From Osmia lignaria lignaria (Eukaryota; Arthropoda; Insecta; Hymenoptera; Megachilidae), in contig NW_027478162.1 in assembly GCF_051020975.1 (NCBI RefSeq), positions 16,120,001-16,184,000 on the forward strand: a stretch of 64,000 nucleotides of DNA, given 5' to 3'. Every line of letters begins with the position of its first letter. The stretch's first letter is position 1. Positions 1-11,141 of the stretch are shown here, one piece after another. The position numbers were made by a program, and so were the translations under genes. The notes under the pieces are model-generated. The model was not told the origin of the DNA. It did no database searches and saw only the letters and a program-made list of their open reading frames with translations.

Positions 1-193
1 CCACTTCCAGCTTAGCTGTGCAGAAGAAGAACAACAAGAAGAAGAAATATCTCGAAATATGTCCGTCAGGCCCCTTCCCTTGAGATAAATCTGCAAATAT
101 CTCGGAAACGAAGCGAGCTATGGCAAAATGTTAAGAGACCGTTTTTGTAGAGAATTAAGTTTCCTACTTTTTATGTTCTATGATATTTTTTGT
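1..193. repeat. Partial monomer at left edge
   Basis: The window opens in the middle of a monomer, at the CCACTTCCAG segment, and runs through the tail and linker into the first full start at 194. It matches 5153-5345, including the GACCGTTTTTG linker variant, so it is the end of a higher-order repeat copy that began outside the window. Confidence 0.9.
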
Positions 194-530
194 TCAGATG
201 CGTAGTTCTCGAGATATATCAAGATATTTAAAAGTTCCGAAGCCGCACCAACATAATAGAGATACAGAAACACCGTGGCCCCTTTCTTTGAGATAACTCT
301 GCACTATTGCGAGCTGCAAATGCCACTTCCAGCTTAGCTGTGCAGAAGAAGAACAACAAGAAGAAGAAATATCTCGAAATATGTCCATCAGGACCCTTCC
401 CTTGAGATAAATCTGCAAATATCTCGGAAACGAAGCGAGCTATGGCAAAATGTTAAGAGACCTTTTTTGTAGAGAATAATGTTTCCTACAATTTACGTTC
501 TATGACATTTTTTGATCAGAAGCGTAGTTT

Positions 531-550
531 TCGAGATATATCGAGATATT
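531..550. repeat. 10-bp tandem motif in B heads
   Basis: TCGAGATATA is followed directly by TCGAGATATT, a 10-bp tandem pair at one DNA helical turn. A heads carry a G-to-A change in the second unit (TCAAGATATT), so only B monomers keep the intact pair. Protein binding is possible but not shown by sequence. Confidence 0.75.
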
Positions 551-598
551 TAAAAGTTCCGAAGCCGCACCAACATAATAGAGATACAGAAACACCGT

Positions 599-739
599 GG
601 CCCCTTTCTTTGAGATAACTCTGCACTATTGCGACCTGCAAATGCCACTTCCAGGTCAGCTGTGCAGAAGAAGAACAACAAGAAGAAGAAATATCTCGAA
701 ATATGTCCGTCAGGCCCCTTCCCTTGAGATAAATCTGCA
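599..739. repeat. Internal duplication inside the 322-bp monomer
   Basis: The 27-base arms at 599-625 and 713-739 align without gaps with 24 identities; both run from GGCCCCTT through TTGAGATAA to TCTGCA. They are 114 bp apart. Beyond the arms, GCGACCTGCAAATG at 631-644 (GCGAGCTGCAAATG in most monomers) resembles GCGAGCTATGGCAAAATG at 757-774 with small gaps. The duplication is present in every monomer I read, so it predates array growth. It suggests that the 322-bp unit was assembled from a shorter repeat that has since diverged. Confidence 0.75.
666..690. repeat. GAA/CAA purine-rich tract
   Basis: This 25-base triplet tract is two GAA runs flanking CAACAA, on the plus strand. It recurs in nearly every monomer. 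One state difference (GAAGAAG versus GAGGAAG) tends to go with the TTCCTTTGAGCTGAATC tail. The only length change in the array, at 46078, falls in this tract, as expected for triplet slippage. Confidence 0.8.
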
Positions 740-2769
740 AATATCTCGGAAACGAAGCGAGCTATGGCAAAATGTTAAGAGACGTTTTTTGTAGCGAATT
801 ATGTTTCCTACAATTTATGTTCTATGATATTTTTTGATCAGAAGCGTAGTTTTCGAGATATATCGAGATATTTAAAAGTTCCGAAGCCGCACCAACATAA
901 TAGGGATACAGAAACACCGTGGCCCCTTTCTTTGAGATAACTCTGCACTAGTGCGAGCCGCAAATGCCACTTCCAGCTTAGCTGTGCAGAAGAAGAACAA
1001 CAAGAAGAAGAAATATCTCGAAATATGTCCGTCAGGCCCCTTCCCTTGAGATAAATCTACAAATATCTCGGAAACGAAGCGAGCTATGGCAAAATGTTAA
1101 GAGACCTTTTTTGTAGAGAATTAAGTTTCCTACTTTTTATGTTCTATGATATTTTTTGATCAGATGCGTAGTTCTCGAGATATATCAAGATATTTAAAAG
1201 TTCCGAAGCCGCACCAACATAATAGAGATACAGAAACACCGTGGCCCCTTTCTTTGAGATAACTCTGCACTATTGCGAGCTGCAAATGCCACTTCCAGCT
1301 TAGCTGTGCAGAGGAAGAACAACAAGAAGAAGAAATATCTCGAAATATGTCCGTCAGGCCAGTTCCTTTGAGCTGAATCTGCAAATATCTCGGAAACGAA
1401 GCGAGCTATGGCAAAATGTTAAGAGACGTTTTTTGTAGAGAATTATGTTTCCTACAATTTATGTTCTATGATATTTTTTGATCAGAAGCGTAGTTTTCGA
1501 GATATATCGAGATATTTAAAAGTTCCGTAGCCGCACCAACATAATAGGGATACAGAAACACCGTGGCCCCTTTCTTTGAGATAACTCTGCACGATTGCGA
1601 GCTGTAAATGCCACTTCCAGCTTAGCTGTGCAGAAGAAGAACAACAAGAAGAAGAAATATCTCGAAATATGTCCGTCAGGCCAGTTCCTTTGAGCTGAAT
1701 CTGCAAATATCTCGGAAACGAAGCGAGCTATGGCAAAATGTTAAGAGACGTTTTTTGTAGAGAATTATGTTTCCTACAATTCATGTTCTATGATATTTTT
1801 TGATCAGAAGCGTAGTTTTCGAGATATATCGAGATATTTAAAAGTTCCGAAGCCGCACCAACATAATAGGGATACAGAAACACCGTGGCCCCTTTCTTTG
1901 AGATAACTCTGCACTAGTGCGAGCCGCAAATGCCACTTCCAGCTTAGCTGTGCAGAAGAAGAACAACAAGAAGAAGAAATATCTCGAAATATGTCCGTCA
2001 GGCCCCTTCCCTTGAGATAAATCTGCAAATATCTCGGAAACGAAGCGAGCTATGGCAAAATGTTAAGAGACCTTTTTTGTAGAGAATTAAGTTTCCTACT
2101 TTTTATGTCCTATGGTATTTTTTGTTGAGATGCGTAGTTCTCGAGATATATCAAGATATTTAAAAGTTCCGAAGCCGCACCAACATAATAGAGATACAGA
2201 AACACCGTGGCCCCTTTCTTTGAAATAACTCTGCACTATTGCGAGCTGCAAATGCCACTTCCAGCTTAGCTGTGCAGAGGAAGAACAACAAGAAGAAGAA
2301 ATATCTCGAAATATGTCCGACACGCCAGTTCCTTTGAGCTGAATCTGCAAATATCTCGGAAACGAAGCGAGCTATGGCAAAATGTTAAGAGACGTTTTTT
2401 GTAGAGAATTATGTTTCCTACAATTTATGTTCTATGATATTTTTTGATCAGAAGCGTAGTTTTCGAGATATATCGAGATATTTAAAAGTTCCGAAGCCGC
2501 ACCAACATAATAGGGATACAGAAACACCGTGGCCCCTTTCTTTGAGATAACTCTGCACTAGTGCGAGCCGCAAATGCCACTTCCAGCTTAGCTGTGCAGA
2601 AGAAGAACAACAAGAAGAAGAAATATCTCGAAATATGTCCGTCAGGCCCCTTCCCTTGAGATAAATCTGCAAATATCTCGGAAACGAAGCGAGCTATGGC
2701 AAAATGTTAAGAGACCTTTTTTGTAGAGAATTAAGTTTCCTACTTTTTATGTTCTATGATATTTTTTGA

Positions 2770-3091
2770 TCAGATGCGTAGTTCTCGAGATATATCAAGA
2801 TATTTAAAAGTTCCGAAGCCGCACCAACATAATAGAGATACAGAAACACCGTGGCCCCTTTCTTTGAGATAACTCTGCACTATTGCGAGCTGTAAATGCC
2901 ACTTCCAGCTTAGCTGTGCAGAAGAAGAACAACAAGAAGAAGAAATATCTCGAAATATGTCCGTCAGGCCCCTTCCCTTGAGATATATCTGCAAATATCT
3001 CGGAAACGAAGCGAGCTATGGCAAAATGTTAAGAGACCTTTTTTGTAGAGAATTCTGTTTCCTACAATTTATGTTCTATGATATTTTTTGA
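2770..3091. repeat. Reference type A monomer
   Basis: This is a typical A-head monomer: GATGCG, TTCTCGAG and ATCAAG in the first 35 bp, instead of the B states GAAGCG, TTTTCGAG and ATCGAG. The linker before an A head normally reads TTAAGTTTCCTACTTTTTATG, and the one before a B head TTATGTTTCCTACAATTTATG (each about 20 bases, shown here to the point of difference). The segment CAGCT-T-AGCTG at 2906-2916 is a perfect 5-bp inverted repeat around one base. A and B monomers alternate over much of region 1, with occasional B-B pairs, which suggests an older 644-bp A-B dimer as founder. Confidence 0.9.
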
Positions 3092-5345
3092 TCAGAAGCG
3101 TAGTGTTCGAGATATATCGAGATATTTAAAAGTTCCGAAGCCGCACCAACATAATAGAGATACAGAAACACCGTGGCCCCTTTCTTTGAGATAACTCTGC
3201 ACTAGTGCGAGCCGCAAATGCCACTTCCAGCTTAGCTGTGCAGAAGAAGAACAACAAGAAGAAGAAATATCTCGAAATATGTCCGTCAGGCCCCTTCCCT
3301 TGAGATAAATCTGCAAATATCTCGGAAACGAAGCGAGCTATGGCAAAATGTTAAGAGACCTTTTTTGTAGAGAATTAAGTTTCCTACTTTTTATGTTCTA
3401 TGATATTTTTTGATCAGATGCGTAGTTCTCGAGATATATCAAGATATTTAAAAGTTCCGAAGCCGCACCAACATAATAGAGATACAGAAACACCGTGGCC
3501 CCTTTCTTTGAGATAACTCTGCACTATTGCGAGCTGTAAATGCCACTTCCAGCTTAGCTGTGCAGAAGAAGAACAACAAGAAGAAGAAATATCTCGAAAT
3601 ATGTCCGTCAGGCCCCTTCCCTTGAGATATATCTGCAAATATCTCGGAAACGAAGCGAGCTATGGCAAAATGTTAAGAGACCTTTTTTGTAGAGAATTCT
3701 GTTTCCTACAATTTATGTTCTATGATATTTTTTGATCAGAAGCGTAGTGTTCGAGATATATCGAGATATTTAAAAGTTCCGAAGCCGCACCAACATAATA
3801 GAGATACAGAAACACCGTGGCCCCTTTCTTTGAGATAACTCTGCACTAGTGCGAGCCGCAAATGCCACTTCCAGCTTAGCTGTGCAGAAGAAGAACAACA
3901 AGAAGAAGAAATATCTCGAAATATGTCCGTCAGGCCCCTTCCCTTGAGATAAATCTGCAAATATCTCGGAAACGAAGCGAGCTATGGCAAAATGTTAAGA
4001 GACCTTTTTTGTAGAGAATTAAGTTTGCTACTTTTTATGTTCTATGATATTTTTTGATGAGATGCGTAGTTCTCGAGATATATCAAGATATTTAAAAGTT
4101 CCGAAGCCGCACCAACATAATAGAGATACAGAAACACCGTGGCCCCTTTCTTTGAGATAACTCTGCACTATTGCGAGCTGCAAATGTCACTTCCAGCTTA
4201 GCTGTGCAGAGGAAGAACAACAAGAAGAAGAAATATCTCGAAATATGTCCGTCAGGCCAGTTCCTTTGAGCTGAATCTGCAAATATCTCGGAAACGAAGC
4301 GAGCTATGGCAAAATGTTAAGAGACGTTTTTTGTAGAGAATTATGTTTCCTACAATTTATGTTCTATGATATTTTTTGATCAGAAGCGTAGTTTTCGAGA
4401 TATATCGATATATTTAAAAGTTCCGAAGCCGCACCAACATAATAGGGATACAGAAACACCGTGGCCCCTTTCTTTGAGATAACTCTGCACTAGTGCGAGC
4501 CGCAAATGCCACTTCCAGCTTAGCTGTGCAGAAGAAGAACAACAAGAAGAAGAAATATCTCGAAATATGTCCGACAGGCCCCTTCCCTTGAGATAAATCT
4601 GCAAATATCTCGGAAACGAAGCGAGCTATGGCAAAATGTTTACAGACCTTTCTTGTAGAGAATTAAGTTTCCTACTTTTTATGTAGTATGATATTTTTTG
4701 ATCAGATGCGTAGTTCTCGAGATATATCAAGATATTTAAAAGTTCCGAAGCCGCACCAACATAATAGAGATACAGAAACACCGTGGCCCCTTTCTTTGAG
4801 ATAACTCTGCACTATTGCGAGCTGCAAATGCCACTTCCAGCTTAGCTGTGCAGAGGAAGAACAACAAGAAGAAGTAGTATCTCGAAATATGTCCGTCAGG
4901 CCCGTTCCTTTGAGCTGAATCTGCAAATATCTCGGAAACGAAGCGAGCTATGGCAAAATGTTAAGAGACGTTTTTTGTAGAGAATTATGTTTCCTACAAT
5001 TTATGTTCTATCATATTTTTTGATCAGAAGCGTAGTTTTTGAGATATATCGAGATATTTAAAAGTTCCGAAGCCGCACCAACATAATAGAGATACAGAAA
5101 CACCGTGGCCCCTTTCTTTGAGATAACTCTGCACTATTGCGCGCTGCAAATGCCACTTCCAGCTTAGCTGTGCAGAAGAAGAACAACAAGAAGAAGAAAT
5201 ATCTCGAAATATGTCCGTCAGGCCCCTTCCCTTGAGATAAATCTGCAAATATCTCGGAAACGAAGCGAGCTATGGCAAAATGTTAAGAGACCGTTTTTGT
5301 AGAGAATTAAGTTTCCTACTTTTTATGTTCTATGATATTTTTTGT

Positions 5346-8300
5346 TCAGATGCGTAGTTCTCGAGATATATCAAGATATTTAAAAGTTCCGAAGCCGCAC
5401 CAACATAATAGAGATACAGAAACACCGTGGCCCCTTTCTTTGAGATAACTCTGCACTATTGCGAGCTGCAAATGCCACTTCCAGCTTAGCTGTGCAGAAG
5501 AAGAACAACAAGAAGAAGAAATATCTCGAAATATGTCCATCAGGACCCTTCCCTTGAGATAAATCTGCAAATATCTCGGAAACGAAGCGAGCTATGGCAA
5601 AATGTTAAGAGACCTTTTTTGTAGAGAATAATGTTTCCTACAATTTACGTTCTATGACATTTTTTGATCAGAAGCGTAGTTTTCGAGATATATCGAGATA
5701 TTTAAAAGTTCCGAAGCCGCACCAACATAATAGAGATACAGAAACACCGTGGCCCCTTTCTTTGAGATAACTCTGCACTATTGCGACCTGCAAATGCCAC
5801 TTCCAGGTCAGCTGTGCAGAAGAAGAACAACAAGAAGAAGAAATATCTCGAAATATGTCCGTCAGGCCCCTTCCCTTGAGATAAATCTGCAAATATCTCG
5901 GAAACGAAGCGAGCTATGGCAAAATGTTAAGAGACGTTTTTTGTAGCGAATTATGTTTCCTACAATTTATGTTCTATGATATTTTTTGATCAGAAGCGTA
6001 GTTTTCGAGATATATCGAGATATTTAAAAGTTCCGAAGCCGCACCAACATAATAGGGATACAGAAACACCGTGGCCCCTTTCTTTGAGATAACTCTGCAC
6101 TAGTGCGAGCCGCAAATGCCACTTCCAGCTTAGCTGTGCAGAAGAAGAACAACAAGAAGAAGAAATATCTCGAAATATGTCCGTCAGGCCCCTTCCCTTG
6201 AGATAAATCTGCAAATATCTCGGAAACGAAGCGAGCTATGGCAAAATGTTAAGAGACCTTTTTTGTAGAGAATTAAGTTTCCTACTTTTTATGTTCTATG
6301 ATATTTTTTGATCAGATGCGTAGTTCTCGAGATATATCAAGATATTTAAAAGTTCCGAAGCCGCACCAACATAATAGAGATACAGAAACACCGTGGCCCC
6401 TTTCTTTGAGATAACTCTGCACTATTGCGAGCTGTAAATGCCACTTCCAGCTTAGCTGTGCAGAAGAAGAACAACAAGAAGAAGAAATATCTCGAAATAT
6501 GTCCGTCAGGCCCCTTCCCTTGAGATATATCTGCAAATATCTCGGAAACGAAGCGAGCTATGGCAAAATGTTAAGAGACCTTTTTTGTAGAGAATTCTGT
6601 TTCCTACAATTTATGTTCTATGATATTTTTTGATCAGAAGCGTAGTGTTCGAGATATATCGAGATATTTAAAAGTTCCGAAGCCGCACCAACATAATAGA
6701 GATACAGAAACACCGTGGCCCCTTTCTTTGAGATAACTCTGCACTAGTGCGAGCCGCAAATGCCACTTCCAGCTTAGCTGTGCAGAAGAAGAACAACAAG
6801 AAGAAGAAATATCTCGAAATATGTCCGTCAGGCCCCTTCCCTTGAGATAAATCTACAAATATCTCGGAAACGAAGCGAGCTATGGCAAAATGTTAAGAGA
6901 CCTTTTTTGTAGAGAATTAAGTTTCCTACTTTTTATGTTCTATGATATTTTTTGATCAGATGCGTAGTTCTCGAGATATATCAAGATATTTAAAAGTTCC
7001 GAAGCCGCACCAACATAATAGAGATACAGAAACACCGTGGCCCCTTTCTTTGAGATAACTCTGCACTATTGCGAGCTGCAAATGCCACTTCCAGCTTAGC
7101 TGTGCAGAGGAAGAACAACAAGAAGAAGAAATATCTCGAAATATGTCCGTCAGGCCAGTTCCTTTGAGCTGAATCTGCAAATATCTCGGAAACGAAGCGA
7201 GCTATGGCAAAATGTTAAGAGACGTTTTTTGTAGAGAATTATGTTTCCTACAATTTATGTTCTATGATATTTTTTGATCAGAAGCGTAGTTTTCGAGATA
7301 TATCGAGATATTTAAAAGTTCCGTAGCCGCACCAACATAATAGGGATACAGAAACACCGTGGCCCCTTTCTTTGAGATAACTCTGCACGATTGCGAGCTG
7401 TAAATGCCACTTCCAGCTTAGCTGTGCAGAAGAAGAACAACAAGAAGAAGAAATATCTCGAAATATGTCCGTCAGGCCAGTTCCTTTGAGCTGAATCTGC
7501 AAATATCTCGGAAACGAAGCGAGCTATGGCAAAATGTTAAGAGACGTTTTTTGTAGAGAATTATGTTTCCTACAATTCATGTTCTATGATATTTTTTGAT
7601 CAGAAGCGTAGTTTTCGAGATATATCGAGATATTTAAAAGTTCCGAAGCCGCACCAACATAATAGGGATACAGAAACACCGTGGCCCCTTTCTTTGAGAT
7701 AACTCTGCACTAGTGCGAGCCGCAAATGCCACTTCCAGCTTAGCTGTGCAGAAGAAGAACAACAAGAAGAAGAAATATCTCGAAATATGTCCGTCAGGCC
7801 CCTGCCCTTGAGATAAATCTGCAAATATCTCGGAAACGAAACGAGCTATGGCAAAATGTTAAGAGACCTTTTTTGTAGAGAATTAAGTTTCCTACTTTTT
7901 ATGTCCTATGGTATTTTTTGTTGAGATGCGTAGTTCTCGAGATATATCAAGATATTTAAAAGTTCCGAAGCCGCACCAACATAATAGAGATACAGAAACA
8001 CCGTGGCCCCTTTCTTTGAAATAACTCTGCACTATTGCGAGCTGCAAATGCCACTTCCAGCTTAGCTGTGCAGAGGAAGAACAACAAGAAGAAGAAATAT
8101 CTCGAAATATGTCCGACACGCCAGTTCCTTTGAGCTGAATCTGCAAATATCTCGGAAACGAAGCGAGCTATGGCAAAATGTTAAGAGACGTTTTTTGTAG
8201 AGAATTATGTTTCCTACAATTTATGTTCTATGATATTTTTTGATCAGAAGCGTAGTTTTCGAGATATATCGAGATATTTAAAAGTTCCGAAGCCGCACCA

Positions 8301-11141
8301 ACATAATAGGGATACAGAAACACCGTGGCCCCTTTCTTTGAGATAACTCTGCACTAGTGCGAGCCGCAAATGCCACTTCCAGCTTAGCTGTGCAGAAGAA
8401 GAACAACAAGAAGAAGAAATATCTCGAAATATGTCCGTCAGGCCCCTTCCCTTGAGATAAATCTGCAAATATCTCGGAAACGAAGCGAGCTATGGCAAAA
8501 TGTTAAGAGACCTTTTTTGTAGAGAATTAAGTTTCCTACTTTTTATGTTCTATGATATTTTTTGATCAGATGCGTAGTTCTCGAGATATATCAAGATATT
8601 TAAAAGTTCCGAAGCCGCACCAACATAATAGAGATACAGAAACACCGTGGCCCCTTTCTTTGAGATAACTCTGCACTATTGCGAGCTGTAAATGCCACTT
8701 CCAGCTTAGCTGTGCAGAAGAAGAACAACAAGAAGAAGAAATATCTCGAAATATGTCCGTCAGGCCCCTTCCCTTGAGATATATCTGCAAATATCTCGGA
8801 AACGAAGCGAGCTATGGCAAAATGTTAAGAGACCTTTTTTGTAGAGAATTCTGTTTCCTACAATTTATGTTCTATGATATTTTTTGATCAGAAGCGTAGT
8901 GTTCGAGATATATCGAGATATTTAAAAGTTCCGAAGCCGCACCAACATAATAGAGATACAGAAACACCGTGGCCCCTTTCTTTGAGATAACTCTGCACTA
9001 GTGCGAGCCGCAAATGCCACTTCCAGCTTAGCTGTGCAGAAGAAGAACAACAAGAAGAAGAAATATCTCGAAATATGTCCGTCAGGCCCCTTCCCTTGAG
9101 ATAAATCTGCAAATATCTCGGAAACGAAGCGAGCTATGGCAAAATGTTAAGAGACCTTTTTTGTAGAGAATTAAGTTTCCTACTTTTTATGTTCTATGAT
9201 ATTTTTTGATCAGATGCGTAGTTCTCGAGATATATCAAGATATTTAAAAGTTCCGAAGCCGCACCAACATAATAGAGATACAGAAACACCGTGGCCCCTT
9301 TCTTTGAGATAACTCTGCACTATTGCGAGCTGTAAATGCCACTTCCAGCTTAGCTGTGCAGAAGAAGAACAACAAGAAGAAGAAATATCTCGAAATATGT
9401 CCGTCAGGCCCCTTCCCTTGAGATATATCTGCAAATATCTCGGAAACGAAGCGAGCTATGGCAAAATGTTAAGAGACCTTTTTTGTAGAGAATTCTGTTT
9501 CCTACAATTTATGTTCTATGATATTTTTTGATCAGAAGCGTAGTGTTCGAGATATATCGAGATATTTAAAAGTTCCGAAGCCGCACCAACATAATAGAGA
9601 TACAGAAACACCGTGGCCCCTTTCTTTGAGATAACTCTGCACTAGTGCGAGCCGCAAATGCCACTTCCAGCTTAGCTGTGCAGAAGAAGAACAACAAGAA
9701 GAAGAAATATCTCGAAATATGTCCGTCAGGCCCCTTCCCTTGAGATAAATCTGCAAATATCTCGGAAACGAAGCGAGCTATGGCAAAATGTTAAGAGACC
9801 TTTTTTGTAGAGAATTAAGTTTGCTACTTTTTATGTTCTATGATATTTTTTGATGAGATGCGTAGTTCTCGAGATATATCAAGATATTTAAAAGTTCCGA
9901 AGCCGCACCAACATAATAGAGATACAGAAACACCGTGGCCCCTTTCTTTGAGATAACTCTGCACTATTGCGAGCTGCAAATGTCACTTCCAGCTTAGCTG
10001 TGCAGAGGAAGAACAACAAGAAGAAGAAATATCTCGAAATATGTCCGTCAGGCCAGTTCCTTTGAGCTGAATCTGCAAATATCTCGGAAACGAAGCGAGC
10101 TATGGCAAAATGTTAAGAGACGTTTTTTGTAGAGAATTATGTTTCCTACAATTTATGTTCTATGATATTTTTTGATCAGAAGCGTAGTTTTCGAGATATA
10201 TCGATATATTTAAAAGTTCCGAAGCCGCACCAACATAATAGGGATACAGAAACACCGTGGCCCCTTTCTTTGAGATAACTCTGCACTAGTGCGAGCCGCA
10301 AATGCCACTTCCAGCTTAGCTGTGCAGAAGAAGAACAACAAGAAGAAGAAATATCTCGAAATATGTCCGACAGGCCCCTTCCCTTGAGATAAATCTGCAA
10401 ATATCTCGGAAACGAAGCGAGCTATGGCAAAATGTTTACAGACCTTTCTTGTAGAGAATTAAGTTTCCTACTTTTTATGTAGTATGATATTTTTTGATCA
10501 GATGCGTAGTTCTCGAGATATATCAAGATATTTAAAAGTTCCGAAGCCGCACCAACATAATAGAGATACAGAAACACCGTGGCCCCTTTCTTTGAGATAA
10601 CTCTGCACTATTGCGAGCTGCAAATGCCACTTCCAGCTTAGCTGTGCAGAGGAAGAACAACAAGAAGAAGTAGTATCTCGAAATATGTCCGTCAGGCCCG
10701 TTCCTTTGAGCTGAATCTGCAAATATCTCGGAAACGAAGCGAGCTATGGCAAAATGTTAAGAGACGTTTTTTGTAGAGAATTATGTTTCCTACAATTTAT
10801 GTTCTATCATATTTTTTGATCAGAAGCGTAGTTTTTGAGATATATCGAGATATTTAAAAGTTCCGAAGCCGCACCAACATAATAGAGATACAGAAACACC
10901 GTGGCCCCTTTCTTTGAGATAACTCTGCACTATTGCGCGCTGCAAATGCCACTTCCAGCTTAGCTGTGCAGAAGAAGAACAACAAGAAGAAGAAATATCT
11001 CGAAATATGTCCGTCAGGCCCCTTCCCTTGAGATAAATCTGCAAATATCTCGGAAACGAAGCGAGCTATGGCAAAATGTTAAGAGACCGTTTTTGTAGAG
11101 AATTAAGTTTCCTACTTTTTATGTTCTATGATATTTTTTGT
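5346..11141. repeat. Region 1 higher-order repeat, copy 2 (full 18-monomer unit, 5796 bp)
   Basis: This is the longest version of the unit. It starts at the A monomer with the CATCAGGACCC tail (5346) and ends before the next such monomer at 11142. In the lines I compared against copy 1, the only differences I noticed were T to G at 7804 and G to A at 7841, so the two copies are nearly identical. It contains the GTAGTGTTCGAG B-head variant at 6634, 8888 and 9532, which served as the crossover partners for the shorter copy 3. Confidence 0.88.

Larger units (their letters stand above)
542..748. repeat. Inverted CGAGATATTT / AAATATCTCG arms within a monomer
   Basis: CGAGATATTT at 542-551 is the exact reverse complement of AAATATCTCG, which occurs twice downstream at 689-698 and 739-748. 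Each B monomer therefore carries one plus-oriented and two minus-oriented copies of this 10-mer. Arm distances of about 150 and 200 bp are long for a hairpin, so the arrangement may matter more as oppositely oriented binding sites than as secondary structure. That reading is inference. Confidence 0.75.
516..837. repeat. Reference type B monomer
   Basis: This is a typical B-head monomer. Head: GAAGCG, TTTTCGAG and ATCGAG (516-550). Then come TTTAAAAG, the CCGAAGCCGC block, the first GGCCCC-to-CTGCA arm (599-625), the middle segment GCGACCTGC (631-639), a purine-rich GAA/CAA tract (666-690), the second arm (713-739), the CGGAAACGAAGCGAGC block (747-762) and a T-rich linker to 837. This monomer has the GACCTGC middle, which removes a plus-strand stop and so opens a 65-codon GTG-started frame; that is a side effect of the variant, not a gene. 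It holds 14 CpG sites. The same monomer recurs at 5668 and 11464 as part of the region 1 higher-order repeat. Confidence 0.93.
1..5345. repeat. Region 1 higher-order repeat, copy 1 (16 monomers plus partial)
   Basis: The part up to about 905 matches copy 2 at an offset of 5152 bp (16 monomers). From about 1057 to 5345 it matches at an offset of 5796 bp (18 monomers). The switch lies inside the monomer at 838-1159. Marker variants that fix the register include the GTAGCCGC change near 1530, the TTTGCTAC linker near 4025, the TTTACAGACCTTTCTTG linker near 4640 and the GAAGTAGTATC tract near 4873, all present 5796 bp later. Copy 1 thus lacks two monomers that copy 2 has, or copy 2 gained them. 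Confidence 0.88.

Noticed and set aside
739..762. CENP-B box-like sequence on the minus strand (CTTCGTTTCCGAGA)
   Set aside because: It shares TTCG and a C/G-rich end with the CENP-B box, but the required A and CGGG positions do not fit. No real match.
4053..4080. Possible hammerhead ribozyme core (TTGATGAG plus strand, CTGATCA minus strand)
   Set aside because: Some satellites carry hammerheads, but CUGANGA is off by one base on each strand, no stem II forms before a GAAA, and the TTGATGAG form is in only a few monomers. A covariance-model search for type I-III hammerheads would settle it.
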